64,000 bases of DNA from Haploplasma modicum ATCC 29102 (GTDB taxonomy: Bacteria > Bacillota_I > Bacilli_A > Acholeplasmatales > Acholeplasmataceae): positions 372,001 through 436,000 of the forward strand of contig NZ_JHYB01000002.1 in assembly GCF_000687835.1 (NCBI RefSeq), written 5' to 3'. A program made the translations under genes and the position numbers. The notes below the pieces were generated by a model, which saw only the letters and a list, made by a program, of their open reading frames with translations, ran no database searches and was not told the DNA's origin. Numbering within the stretch: position 1 is the first letter of the stretch; each line of letters begins with the position of its first letter. Of the stretch, positions 18,573-28,151 are shown piece after piece.

Positions 18573-19455
18573 TTTTATCTTCTCCTTTATATATATGTTT
18601 TTTAAAACGATTATAAATGTTGTAATAAGTTATTTTCTCTATTTCTTCTTTTTTAAAACCATGCTCAAACATTTTATCAATTAGTTTTTTTATGTCATTT
18701 ACCGACTTTACTTCTTCTATGTTTAATGTTTTTGAATAATCAAAATAATCCATAAAATCAAAGCCGAAACAAACATTATCAATTCCCATAATATTTATTG
18801 CATACTTTAAGTGTTCCATAAAATTATCTAGTGTTTGATTTTCTAAATCATTACTAATAAAATTACCCACTAAAGTTAAACCTAAGAGGCCATTAGCTTC
18901 TTTTAATTTTAAAAGTTGTTCATCTTTTAAGTTTCTTCTATGCTTACACAGTTCATAAATATTACTATGTGATACTAAAATATTTTGATTAGTATAATTT
19001 AATACATCATAAAAAGATTTTTCATTTAAATGTGAAAGATCAATAATCATATCTTTTTGAATCATATAATCTAATAATTCATAACCTTTAAGAGTAATGC
19101 CGCGGTTATTACTGCCTAATATGCCTGTTGCATAATCATTTTCTTCATTCCAAGTTAACATTGCATGTCTAACTCCGAGGTTATAGATAATGTCTAAATC
19201 ACTAACATTTTTTAAGTTTCTTAGACTCTCCAATCCTAAAATAACATCAAATTCACTAAAATCAATTAATTTAATTGTATTTTTTAAAGCATCAATCAAA
19301 TTAAATTCATCAGGTGAATAAAGGGTCCAAATCCCTCCATTAGCATTACTCTTCAACTGTTTGTAGTGATAATCCCTAAAACGATTTAAATCATTGTTTT
19401 TAGCTCTTTTATAGACATCATAAAGGATATCTGTATGTGCATCAAATATTTTCAT
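18565..19455 (-). CDS. Membrane-dipeptidase family (M19) metallopeptidase
   Basis: Renal-dipeptidase-type enzyme (296 aa) without a signal peptide, so probably cytoplasmic. The di-zinc site shows DAHTD (residues 5-9), a glutamate in LGLES, and histidines in DLSHLNE and VSHSN. M19 enzymes cleave dipeptides, often with a C-terminal D-residue, which would suit peptides from murein. First gene of the four-gene set M19, PIG-L, GNAT, HAD. Its promoter must lie within or before the hairpin at 19470-19510, or it is read through from the gene upstream. Confidence 0.87.
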   Translation of the reverse strand: MKIFDAHTDILYDVYKRAKNNDLNRFRDYHYKQLKSNANGGIWTLYSPDEFNLIDALKNTIKLIDFSEFDVILGLESLRNLKNVSDLDIIYNLGVRHAMLTWNEENDYATGILGSNNRGITLKGYELLDYMIQKDMIIDLSHLNEKSFYDVLNYTNQNILVSHSNIYELCKHRRNLKDEQLLKLKEANGLLGLTLVGNFISNDLENQTLDNFMEHLKYAINIMGIDNVCFGFDFMDYFDYSKTLNIEEVKSVNDIKKLIDKMFEHGFKKEEIEKITYYNIYNRFKKHIYKGEDKNV

Positions 19456-19469
19456 AATTTCTTCCTTAA

Positions 19470-19510
19470 TAAAAATAAGGACTATAAAGCTAAAGCTCTA
19501 TGTCCTTATT
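19470..19510 (-). terminator. Terminator of the large surface protein gene
   Basis: AATAAGGAC and GTCCTTATT form the outer stem, AGC/GCT the inner stem, with a T-run on the minus strand. Confidence 0.75.
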
Positions 19511-19534
19511 AGTTCTTAAAATAATTAGCTTATT

Positions 19535-21922
19535 TTATTTCTTTTTTAAGATTAAGATTGCTGCTCCTAAAGCTGCTCCTGATAATACTGTTGATAATAC
19601 GATTGTTAAGATTAGGTTTGTTGTTGATTTTGAGTTTAGTTTATTTTCTAGATCTTTAATCAAGTCTAATGCTTGTTGTAAGTTATCTTGTGTTGCTAAC
19701 TCTGTATCTTCTTCAACAACGATTGTAAACTTAATTACATCAGATTCATTATCTGATTCGTCAACACCTTTAACGCTAACTTCATATGTACCAGCTTTTG
19801 CTAAGTCTAATCCACCTTTGTTTGTGATGATTAATGAAACATTTGAGAAATTATCTGTTGCAATAACATTTCCTTTAATTAAATCATCAGCATTTGTGTA
19901 TTGACCTGCTTTAACTGTTAATGTATTATTTTTTGCAATTAATACTGGATTTGTTAAATCATCAATTTGTAATTTGTATGATGTTTCAATTTCAAATGTG
20001 TGTGTTTCTAATTTTTGTTCTTTAACATATGTTAATGTTTGACCATATACAGCTGCTTTTGCAATTCCGTTAATTGCAATACCTGAAGTACCTCTAATAA
20101 CGATTGCTGTTTGGTTTTCTGTAAGTTCTAATGTTTTATACCATTGATCACCAACTGCGTTTGTATTTCCTGCATCTTTTGTTGCAAGTGGATTTTCTTC
20201 GTTCATTAATTTGTTTGAACCACGGCTATATGCCATAACAATTTTTCCATCCTCAACCACTAACAATTCTGATGTCCAGTTCATTGATGCCCATTGTTTA
20301 ACTACATCTTCATAACCTTGTTTTGAATATAGGTGAATATCAACTGAGTTAGCATTTGCTTGTGCTACGTCAAATGATTGATATTCAAATTTTGTAGGTG
20401 TTCCATTAACATCAACTGTTAATTCTGGTTTTTGAGCTTCTTTAATTACGTGTACATATTCAAAGAATAATTTAATATCATAAACACCTGGTTTTGGATT
20501 GTACTGGTTAAATGATGAACCAGCATCAATCTTAATTGTGTTTGTTAAATCTACACCATAGCTATTATTTGCTGTAATATTCCCTAATAAATCAACTGGC
20601 ATATTTTCTGGTGCATAAACTGTTGTTTTTGGAACGTCAACAAATTTTGGAGGAATAACCCCAACTGCTAAATCGACTTCAACAATTGTAATATTTGCAG
20701 GATCATTTGGTGATGCTGCAAAGAATTCTAATACTAATGATTGACCGAATTCACTTGTATTTACTTTAGTAATTTCAGTTTCTGCTTCATATAATTTTGT
20801 TTCTGCATTATAATTTACTTTTACTGTTTCTAGTAATTCATCATTTTGTTTAACTCTAATTTCATAACCTGTTTTAACTGTTTCATTAATAATTGTTCCA
20901 TCTTCAGCAAACATATCTTGATATGTTACAGCGATATCTTTAATCAAATCAGCTGTTGTAAATGCTGATTCATATTCAATAATATAGTTAATACCTTTTG
21001 TTACTAAATCTTTATCCAAGTTTGTTAAAGTTGTACCGAATGTTGGTTTTGGTTCAACAAATGATAATTTCATAACTGGTTTTGTTTCTTGAGTCATGAA
21101 TTTTGGTAGTGACTCAATAAATGTTAATGTTTTTTTGTTTGTTCCATCACGATCAAGTGTACCATATGATACAACTGTATATCCTGCTTTGATTTCTGGG
21201 AAATCAACATTTGCTTCTGCGTCTAAAATGATTGAAGCTGGATGTGTATCATCTGTTTTCTTGAATAAGTGACTCCATGTAATATATTCGATTGGTTCTA
21301 GAACATATCCTTTTGGATTTTCTGCATCAATTAATAATCTAATGTGTGCTTTTAAAACATTTGCTGGAAGTTCTTCTAAAGCTTTATAACCTTCTGCTTC
21401 AGCATCTGTTGCTAAGCGCCAGTTTTGTCCAGCAGGAGTATTATCTCCATCATTAACGATCCAATATTGGTTAATTTGATCTTCAAATAATTCAAGTTCC
21501 CCTGCTTCATTGTAATATGTCCATATTCTATGACCAACAGTTGTAAGATCTGCTCTACCATTTGCTGTTGATAAGACAAAGCTTTCTTCAGTATCATTAA
21601 CAATGATTGATGCAAAAGCATTCCATGAAAGTGTAGCATTCATTTCTGCTGCACTAATGAGACCATTATTATCTTTATCTTCAAAATCTTTAGCGTATCT
21701 AACCGCTCCCCTTACTGAATGGTATCTATGACCTGCATAAGTAAATGACCAATTTGAAGTCCCTACTTTAGAACCACCTGTAAAATTACTATTTTCATCC
21801 ATACTTAAAATGTTGTCATATGGATATAATTCAATAAATTCACCTTCAGCCGCTTTTACGTTATTTGCAACTACGAAGAATGAACCTACCATAACAAATA
21901 ATGTTATTAGTATTTTTTTCAT
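19535..21922 (-). CDS. Large secreted membrane-anchored surface protein with EF-hand loop
   Basis: 795 residues, not assignable to a known enzyme family by eye. A signal peptide (MKKILITLFVMVGSFFVVA) leads to a long extracytoplasmic part. An EF-hand-like calcium loop DKDNNGLISAAE lies near residue 80. The second half holds two or more Ig-like segments (one around TVYAPENMPVDLLGNI, one around KNNTLTVKAGQYTNADDLI). A short coiled coil (LQQALDLIKDLENKL) precedes the C-terminal helix and the KKK tail. There is no LPXTG. The ATG at 21922 is set by AGGAGG. A near-perfect promoter with a cre-like site lies upstream. Probably an adhesin or glycan-binding protein of the harvesting system, by context only. 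Confidence 0.8.
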   Translation of the reverse strand: MKKILITLFVMVGSFFVVANNVKAAEGEFIELYPYDNILSMDENSNFTGGSKVGTSNWSFTYAGHRYHSVRGAVRYAKDFEDKDNNGLISAAEMNATLSWNAFASIIVNDTEESFVLSTANGRADLTTVGHRIWTYYNEAGELELFEDQINQYWIVNDGDNTPAGQNWRLATDAEAEGYKALEELPANVLKAHIRLLIDAENPKGYVLEPIEYITWSHLFKKTDDTHPASIILDAEANVDFPEIKAGYTVVSYGTLDRDGTNKKTLTFIESLPKFMTQETKPVMKLSFVEPKPTFGTTLTNLDKDLVTKGINYIIEYESAFTTADLIKDIAVTYQDMFAEDGTIINETVKTGYEIRVKQNDELLETVKVNYNAETKLYEAETEITKVNTSEFGQSLVLEFFAASPNDPANITIVEVDLAVGVIPPKFVDVPKTTVYAPENMPVDLLGNITANNSYGVDLTNTIKIDAGSSFNQYNPKPGVYDIKLFFEYVHVIKEAQKPELTVDVNGTPTKFEYQSFDVAQANANSVDIHLYSKQGYEDVVKQWASMNWTSELLVVEDGKIVMAYSRGSNKLMNEENPLATKDAGNTNAVGDQWYKTLELTENQTAIVIRGTSGIAINGIAKAAVYGQTLTYVKEQKLETHTFEIETSYKLQIDDLTNPVLIAKNNTLTVKAGQYTNADDLIKGNVIATDNFSNVSLIITNKGGLDLAKAGTYEVSVKGVDESDNESDVIKFTIVVEEDTELATQDNLQQALDLIKDLENKLNSKSTTNLILTIVLSTVLSGAALGAAILILKKK

Positions 21923-21959
21923 TTTGTTTCCTCCTATTTTATTTTTAATATTCATCTAT

Positions 21960-21988
21960 AGTATATATTTATATGAAAACGCTGTCAA
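21960..21988 (-). promoter_or_regulatory. Strong promoter with cre-like operator before the surface protein
   Basis: TTGACA (21983-21988), 17 bases, TATACT (21960-21965). TTGACAGCGTTTTCAT at 21973-21988 fits the degenerate cre pattern WTGNNARCGNWWWCAW at every position and covers the -35, so CcpA or a LacI-type repressor bound here would block RNA polymerase. Confidence 0.75.
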
Positions 21989-22058
21989 TGTAGTCCTTTT
22001 TTATTACACACCAAAGGCACATATTTACATCTTTTGAAATTTTCTTTCAGTGTATTTC

Positions 22059-22634
22059 TTATATTGTTGGTACTTCTATCATAACTTCGTTATAGTTACT
22101 AAAATTTAGAATCATTTCTAAATCATGTGAAAGACTAGTTAATTCAACATTAATAGTTTTAATTAAACCTTTTTCAACTACTACTTTAATACTTTCAACT
22201 TTATAATTTTCTAAATTAAGTTTAAAATATTTATTGAATTCTTCTAAGCTTTCTTCTTTAAGATTATATTCACCCTTATTTTCTGATTGGATAAACAGCT
22301 CATTTTTAAAACTTAAATAAAATGCAAAGGCATCATTTTTAGCAAGTGTTTCATCACTTTTTTTCCATGTTTCGCCTGCTTTTTCATATGTTGTTACTTT
22401 ATTTTCATTCTTAACAAAAATAAATGATTCATTTTCATCTTTAAATGATGATTTATTTCCATCAAACTTTAGTTCTACATTAGCTTCAACAGTTGAGTTC
22501 ATAATAACTTCTACACTTACTTCATAATTGTTTTTATCATTAAATGCTTTTTCAAAATTGAAATCCTTTTTACAACCTACTAGTGTTAAAGTAAGTAGTA
22601 ATACTACAAATGTAAATAATATTTTTTTACTCAT
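22059..22634 (-). CDS. Small lipoprotein of unknown function
   Basis: 191 residues with a lipoprotein signal, lipobox LVGC at about residues 18-21, so anchored outside the membrane. The mature part is charged and rich in beta-strand patterns; I recognise no family. The gene begins two bases after the phosphodiester glycosidase stop and is the last of the run GH20, esterase, glycosidase, lipoprotein. Confidence 0.8.
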   Translation of the reverse strand: MSKKILFTFVVLLLTLTLVGCKKDFNFEKAFNDKNNYEVSVEVIMNSTVEANVELKFDGNKSSFKDENESFIFVKNENKVTTYEKAGETWKKSDETLAKNDAFAFYLSFKNELFIQSENKGEYNLKEESLEEFNKYFKLNLENYKVESIKVVVEKGLIKTINVELTSLSHDLEMILNFSNYNEVMIEVPTI

Positions 22635-22636
22635 GT

Positions 22637-24193
22637 TTACTTACCTCCCATGTTGTTTTTAGCAAATTCTTTTAAGTATTCAAGCATTGATGATACTTCT
22701 TGATAATGATTTAACATAGTAATTTCTTCTGAGTAATTTGAAGCTTTCTTATCTATACTACTTTTAACTCTTACACTGATTTTATGTTCTCCTAAAGTAT
22801 AAAATCTTAGTGGAACTGATGTGTTTGAAGTTTGAATGATTTTATCATTAATCTTTATTTCATATGCCTTTGCATTTGGAACTTGATTGAAATGTAATAC
22901 TTTGTCTGAATCTAAATGAAGATTTGTAGGTGTACTAAATACATCTCTTACATCATTTTCTGGAACTGTTACACGACTAGTTTTTGAAAGTCCTTTAACT
23001 ATTAAAAATCCATTTGAAATTGATCTAATTCTTTTATCTGATAATTCATTTAGGACTTCAAAATTAGTACTGTTACCAACCATCAATGTTGATGATCCAC
23101 CACCATCTAGATTATATGCTTCAACTGCACCATGTTTTTTCATTAAGTGACCAAGTTGAGTTAAAGTAACACCGTATTTACCATCCATCTTATTTCTTCC
23201 ATCAACTACAATTGTAAATACTTCACCATTTGCTTTAACCCCAATTGCAGTTCTTGGATGTTGATTTTTATCTGGATTTAATACTACTTCACCATTACCA
23301 ACTAACTTCATATTAGGATTTAGTCCAACAGCATATCTTACATCATCAAAATTTTTAATTCTTGTTTGAAAAACAATTTTATCACCTGCACTAATTGCCT
23401 CTTTTATTTCTTTTGAAATAACAATAAAATCATTATCACCAACAGTTTTATCTAACTTAGTTTCAACAAGACCTTTTGCATATGTATAGTAATTAGCATT
23501 AGCATTAGCAGGTTTTTGATTGATTGCAGGTTTTAGATCTAATCCTTTAACATATGTTGTATTTAATGAGTCTAAAACTGCCTTGTCGTAATTATCAAAA
23601 ACAATACTTACTTCACTATCAGTTAAAACATCTTTATTTACATTTTTAACCGGTAGTCTTTTTTTAATTTCACCAAATTCGTTAATTACTAAAACTTCTA
23701 AACCGTCATGAACTACTTTTTCAAACGATAATGATCCGTCTGATTTTATAGCAACAGCAGCTGAATTATTACCACCCTTCCAAATTACTTCATAATCTCT
23801 AATATGTGGATTAATAGGATCTCCTGATGTATTAATATGGTAGAAATCACCATTAATCCCTCCGATTACTTCAACGTTTGGATTTTCTTTTTCAAATCTC
23901 TCCATCATACCATTAAGTCCCACCATGCCATAGCCATTAGTTTTATAACCATCAATACTTATAATGTCATAATTATTTTCTTCTAATTCAAAATTAAGAA
24001 CGTTATAGACCTGTGGGCTAGTTACTTCATTATGGACAATTTCACCACGATAATACTGGTGCTCCATTCCATACTTGTAATCTGTCTTTGACTCACTTGC
24101 ATTAAACCTAAATGATTCATTTGCACTTACATTAAATGTACTTGCAAATATGATTCCTAAAACAATCAATATTGAAGATAATATTTTTTTCAT
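22637..24193 (-). CDS. Secreted phosphodiester glycosidase (NAGPA domain)
   Basis: 518 residues with a signal peptide (about 1-24). The central domain carries GGINGDFY and NLDGGGSSTL, hallmarks of the NAGPA family. The human member removes GlcNAc from GlcNAc-1-phosphate diesters; bacterial members are thought to cut similar sugar phosphodiesters in surface polymers. A fibronectin-III-like segment follows (about 420-495). With no anchor helix it should be released or loosely bound. In this context it may uncap GlcNAc phosphodiesters on teichoic acid or capsule polymers (inference). Confidence 0.83.
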   Translation of the reverse strand: MKKILSSILIVLGIIFASTFNVSANESFRFNASESKTDYKYGMEHQYYRGEIVHNEVTSPQVYNVLNFELEENNYDIISIDGYKTNGYGMVGLNGMMERFEKENPNVEVIGGINGDFYHINTSGDPINPHIRDYEVIWKGGNNSAAVAIKSDGSLSFEKVVHDGLEVLVINEFGEIKKRLPVKNVNKDVLTDSEVSIVFDNYDKAVLDSLNTTYVKGLDLKPAINQKPANANANYYTYAKGLVETKLDKTVGDNDFIVISKEIKEAISAGDKIVFQTRIKNFDDVRYAVGLNPNMKLVGNGEVVLNPDKNQHPRTAIGVKANGEVFTIVVDGRNKMDGKYGVTLTQLGHLMKKHGAVEAYNLDGGGSSTLMVGNSTNFEVLNELSDKRIRSISNGFLIVKGLSKTSRVTVPENDVRDVFSTPTNLHLDSDKVLHFNQVPNAKAYEIKINDKIIQTSNTSVPLRFYTLGEHKISVRVKSSIDKKASNYSEEITMLNHYQEVSSMLEYLKEFAKNNMGGK

Positions 24194-24214
24194 TCTCGTC
24201 TCCCTCTAATTTTA

Positions 24215-24946
24215 TTAAAAAATTTTATCCATTAAATATCTTAAATTATAATCCCAGTAATCCCAATTATGGTTTCCCTCATTTGCAATAAACTCATGAT
24301 CTATCTTTTGTTCCTTCAAAAAGTTACTAAACTTTTTATTATCTTCGAAAAGGAAATCATCAAATCCACAAGTCATATATATTTTTATGTTGTTTGCGCT
24401 ATTTGCAAGTTTATTTAGTTTGTCTTTATCTTCTATTTCTTCTTTTGTGTTAAATGCTGCTCTTAATGCTTGTTGTTGGTTTAAACTCTTTAATTGGTCA
24501 AAAGCATTTTCAATATAAACAATACTAGAAAGTGATAAAACAGCAAAGTAGTTATCAGGATATGTAAATGCTGCTTTTAAAGCACCATATCCACCCATTG
24601 AAACTCCTGCTATCATTAAGTTTTCTTTATTAGTTTTAAGATTAAATATACTACTAATAATCTTTGGTATATCTTTTGTTAAATATTTGAAATAATTTGG
24701 ACCATTTTTCATATCCGTATAAAAACTATTATTAATTCCAGGCATTACAATAGCGATATTTTTTTCTAATGCCATTTTTTCAATTTTTGTATATCTAATA
24801 AAATCTTGATGTCCACCACTATATCCATGAAGTAAAATCATTGTTTTAATGCTTTCAATTTTATTATTTTCATATGGATAAATTACTGATAGTGGAACTT
24901 GAAAGTCTAGTGATTCACTATAAACTTGTAATTGTATTAAAGCCAT
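24215..24946 (-). CDS. Alpha/beta-hydrolase esterase (CE1/esterase D-like)
   Basis: Serine esterase (243 aa) without signal peptide. Nucleophile elbow GVSMGGYGAL (about residue 117), acid residue in GFDD and catalytic histidine in GNHNWDYWD, with the oxyanion segment LLHGYSGG. Relatives include tributyrin and acetyl-xylan esterases. Removal of O-acetyl groups from imported sugars would fit; O-acetylation is common on MurNAc. AGGAGATAATA precedes the ATG. Confidence 0.83.
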   Translation of the reverse strand: MALIQLQVYSESLDFQVPLSVIYPYENNKIESIKTMILLHGYSGGHQDFIRYTKIEKMALEKNIAIVMPGINNSFYTDMKNGPNYFKYLTKDIPKIISSIFNLKTNKENLMIAGVSMGGYGALKAAFTYPDNYFAVLSLSSIVYIENAFDQLKSLNQQQALRAAFNTKEEIEDKDKLNKLANSANNIKIYMTCGFDDFLFEDNKKFSNFLKEQKIDHEFIANEGNHNWDYWDYNLRYLMDKIF

Positions 24947-24955
24947 TATTATCTC

Positions 24956-26686
24956 CTAAAATGGTCTTGTTGTATATGCTAAATTAATAAATTTAAGTGA
25001 TAAACCTTCGTCATATACAGCTGTTTTGTCTAATAGACCATCAATTTTTGTTATTTTTTTATTGTTATATTCTTTTTCTAAATTAATCATTTCTTCTGCT
25101 CTAATTATTTGTGTTCCAAATCTTGATTGGATCACATCTAAACCATACATCTTGTTTAATTTATACCATCTATTTCTAAATGTATTATTAAGTTTATTTA
25201 AATAATGTATTTGTTTTTCGAAATATATACTTGCATTAATCTCTTCATTTTTAATATATGATTCAATCATTGCTTTTCTACCTAATATCTTATAGTAATT
25301 ACTTAATACAATGTTTAGTTCATTTTCATAAGCTACATCTTTTTCATATAATTTAATTAAGGTTTCTAATTCTTTAATATGTTTATCAAAATTATCTAAA
25401 TTATTATATGTATAGTTATTTAAATACATTGCATATTGTGGATCATCCCAAAGTAGTCCTACTTGATTCATAGTAGTCTCATTTAATTTTGTTTTATTTA
25501 ATAAAATATCATAATCAAGTGATGTAATATCATTAAAAGTTTTTTTGCAAAAATCATTTTTAGTATTAGCTTTAACAGATAATTCATAAACTCCAAGTAA
25601 GGTAGTTAAATGATCACCATATGCACCATCATCTCCCCACTGTGTTAGTATAAAGTCTTTTATTCCATTATTAATTGCTGCTTCTAAATGGACTAGTGCT
25701 GTTTTATCAGTTTTAACCTTATCATATGTAAATCTAGTCCAAATCCATGTTCCAGATGCAAATGTGATTTTTCTGTTAAGTTGTTTATGATTTTTTATCA
25801 TCTTGTCAACTATTTCATATTTTTCATTATAATAATCCCAGTATACTAAGGTTATACTTTTTGGAATCTTATTTAAAACTTCTTCATTAAAATTCATTTC
25901 TAAATCATAATATGAATTAGTTTTACTTTGTGTGCGGTAAAACATATCTGACCATACTAAAATATCACTAAAACCATGTTCTTTAGCAATCTTTTCTACT
26001 AAAACTAAATGATCTAAAAAGATATCTCTAGGATTTTTAAAGCCATATTGTTTAAAATAACTACCAAATCCAAGACCAAACGTCTCGTCTAATCCAATAT
26101 GGATTTTATCAGTTTCAAATACTTCTTTCATTAATTTAAACATTGAATCAATTAATTTATACGTATTTTCATTATTTGCTATTAAAATTTCTGACTGATC
26201 TTTATATGGTCTTGCTTTATTCCACCTTAAAAATTGTTCCATATGACCTAATGTTTGAATTGCAGGAATTAATTTAACTCCAAATATTTTTGAATATTCA
26301 ACAATTTCAAGCAATTCATCCTTAGTGTATTTGCCACGCAGATAGCCAAATACTGGATAATCAATTAACTCATAAACATCTTCCATATAGAGCCACATTT
26401 CATTTGCTCCCATTAATGCTTTTGTTCTAATTAAATATTTAATATAAGAAATATTAAATACTGCACCTCTTGATAAATCAATCATTGTTCCAAAGTTTTC
26501 AAAATTACTTGAAAATTTTAAATCATGACCATTTTTAAAATGTGATAAGTACATTAATCCTTCAGGAATTGTTCTATAATATAAAACATTATTTATTATT
26601 TTAGTTTCATCACTTTTTACAAAATCATTAACAATATTATTATATAAATTAGTGTGTTTACTTATTTCTTTAATTGCGTTTACCAT
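24956..26686 (-). CDS. GH20 family beta-N-acetylhexosaminidase, cytoplasmic
   Basis: 576 residues, no signal peptide. The TIM barrel shows MIDLSRGAVFNISY, MWLYMEDVYE, IPAIQTLGHMEQFLRW and the GH20 catalytic Asp-Glu pair in IHIGLDETFGLGFG. The pattern resembles the GH20C hexosaminidase of streptococci, an exo-enzyme removing terminal GlcNAc/GalNAc. The C-terminal 200 residues are helical. It heads the run leading to the lipoprotein, right after a terminator hairpin, so it probably depends on partial read-through or a promoter I cannot see. Confidence 0.87.
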   Translation of the reverse strand: MVNAIKEISKHTNLYNNIVNDFVKSDETKIINNVLYYRTIPEGLMYLSHFKNGHDLKFSSNFENFGTMIDLSRGAVFNISYIKYLIRTKALMGANEMWLYMEDVYELIDYPVFGYLRGKYTKDELLEIVEYSKIFGVKLIPAIQTLGHMEQFLRWNKARPYKDQSEILIANNENTYKLIDSMFKLMKEVFETDKIHIGLDETFGLGFGSYFKQYGFKNPRDIFLDHLVLVEKIAKEHGFSDILVWSDMFYRTQSKTNSYYDLEMNFNEEVLNKIPKSITLVYWDYYNEKYEIVDKMIKNHKQLNRKITFASGTWIWTRFTYDKVKTDKTALVHLEAAINNGIKDFILTQWGDDGAYGDHLTTLLGVYELSVKANTKNDFCKKTFNDITSLDYDILLNKTKLNETTMNQVGLLWDDPQYAMYLNNYTYNNLDNFDKHIKELETLIKLYEKDVAYENELNIVLSNYYKILGRKAMIESYIKNEEINASIYFEKQIHYLNKLNNTFRNRWYKLNKMYGLDVIQSRFGTQIIRAEEMINLEKEYNNKKITKIDGLLDKTAVYDEGLSLKFINLAYTTRPF

Positions 26687-26702
26687 TAAATTCTCCTTTT
26701 CA

Positions 26703-26748
26703 TTAAAGAAAATAGCAAGATAACCTTAAAAAAGGTAATCTCGCTATT
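26703..26748 (-). terminator. Hairpin terminator ending the 18.6-kb transporter/recycling operon
   Basis: AATAGCGAGATTACCTT pairs with AAGGTTATCTTGCTATT (two mismatches) on the minus strand, followed by TTCTTT, just after the small GNAT gene. Confidence 0.75.
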
Positions 26749-27226
26749 ATCGATTAATTAACCTTGAGTATAAATCTGGTTTAGTTTCAAATTTCATAAA
26801 ATTGACATATCTAGCATAAAAACCTGCTACTTTGTCATTAACTCCACCAATTACTGCATAACCATAACCCGCATTTTTTAGGGCATCAAGAGTTGTTAGT
26901 AATAAAACTTGACCAATATTTTTACCACGGTAATTTGGATCAACTCCTGTTGGTCCAAAATATCCTTTTGCAGTTGCATCATAACATGCAAAACCTACAA
27001 TATTTCCATTATCTGTTGCTACAAAACATGTTGGATTTTCCTTATAAACTCCAGCTTTAACTTCACTTGTCCAACCAATACTAAAATGTGTTTGTACAAA
27101 TTCAACTAATCTATCCGAATTTGGAGATAATACTCTTTTAATCTTAATATTATCGTCTTTTAATTTAACACCATTATCATTTAAAAAACTTTCTTTTTCA
27201 TATAAGTTAACAATTAAATCAGCCAT
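26747..27226 (-). CDS. GNAT family N-acetyltransferase
   Basis: Single GNAT domain (159 aa). Strand GNIVGFACYD is followed by GYFGPTGVDPNYRGKNIG with the acetyl-CoA loop YRGKNIGQVL. AGGAGAATAAA precedes the ATG and the gene begins nine bases after murQ. Position at the end of a MurNAc operon suggests acetylation of an amino sugar, perhaps glucosamine left by deacetylated murein, but no substrate can be read from sequence. Confidence 0.82.
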   Translation of the reverse strand: MADLIVNLYEKESFLNDNGVKLKDDNIKIKRVLSPNSDRLVEFVQTHFSIGWTSEVKAGVYKENPTCFVATDNGNIVGFACYDATAKGYFGPTGVDPNYRGKNIGQVLLLTTLDALKNAGYGYAVIGGVNDKVAGFYARYVNFMKFETKPDLYSRLINR

Positions 27227-27235
27227 TTTATTCTC

Positions 27236-28138
27236 CTATTTCACGCTTTTAAGTGCTTTTCTTATGTTACCGTTGCTCTTTGATAATAATTCTTTTATTT
27301 TTGCTTCTTCATCTATTCCTGAGATAATTGCAAAAATTGCAATTTTAACAGCTTTAAACTTATCTAGATATTTCTTAGCTTCTTCTTTATCTACACCAGT
27401 AACATCCATAATAATTCTTTGTCCTCTTGAAATTAATTTTTCGTTTGACATTCTAACGTCAACCATAAGGTTTTCGTAAACTTTACCAATTTTAATCATC
27501 GAACTTGTTGTTATCATATTCGCAATCATTTTTTGTGCAGTTCCTGATTTCATTCTAGTTGAACCTGTTAATGTTTCTGGTCCTGTAATTGCTTCAATTG
27601 GATATTTTGCAAGTTTAGCAATTGGTGAATTTGCACTTGTTGTAATACATGAGGTAACTGCACCAATACTATTTCCGTATTTAAGTGCACCTATTACATA
27701 TGGAGTTCTTCCACTTGCTGCAAGACCAATAACAATGTCATTTTCATTGAAGTTAATATTCTTTAAATCTTTAACAGCTTCTTCTTCACTATCTTCTACA
27801 TTTTCAGCTGCTGTTCTAAGTGCTGTATCTCCACCCGCTATGATCCCAACTACCATATCATCTGGTACACCAAATGTTGGTGGACATTCACTTGCATCTA
27901 AAACACCAAGTCTACCACTTGTTCCTGCACCAATGTAAACTAGTCTCCCACCTTTTTCAAATACTTTAGTTACCTCATCAACAACTAACTCGATTTGTCC
28001 TAGTGCTTCTTCAACAGCATATGCAACTTTTTTATCTTCGGAATTAATTAATCTGATCATCTCACTTGTTGATAATAAATCAATATTCTTAGTTAGATCA
28101 TTTCTTCCTTCTGTTGTTATTTTACTAATATCTACCAT
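27236..28138 (-). CDS. murQ: N-acetylmuramic acid 6-phosphate etherase
   Basis: MurQ (300 aa, normal length) splits MurNAc-6-phosphate into GlcNAc-6-phosphate and D-lactate. The SIS-fold signature stretches are all present: GAGTSGRLGVLDASECPPTF with the catalytic glutamate of DASE, ENVEDSEEEAV with the second acidic residues, GLAASGRTPYVIGAL and LTGSTRMKSGTAQKM. A C-terminal UBA-like helical part follows. It lies directly after the kinase that makes its substrate. This is the central enzyme of the locus, on which all MurNAc routes converge. Confidence 0.97.
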   Translation of the reverse strand: MVDISKITTEGRNDLTKNIDLLSTSEMIRLINSEDKKVAYAVEEALGQIELVVDEVTKVFEKGGRLVYIGAGTSGRLGVLDASECPPTFGVPDDMVVGIIAGGDTALRTAAENVEDSEEEAVKDLKNINFNENDIVIGLAASGRTPYVIGALKYGNSIGAVTSCITTSANSPIAKLAKYPIEAITGPETLTGSTRMKSGTAQKMIANMITTSSMIKIGKVYENLMVDVRMSNEKLISRGQRIIMDVTGVDKEEAKKYLDKFKAVKIAIFAIISGIDEEAKIKELLSKSNGNIRKALKSVK

Positions 28139-28151
28139 GGTATTTTACCGC

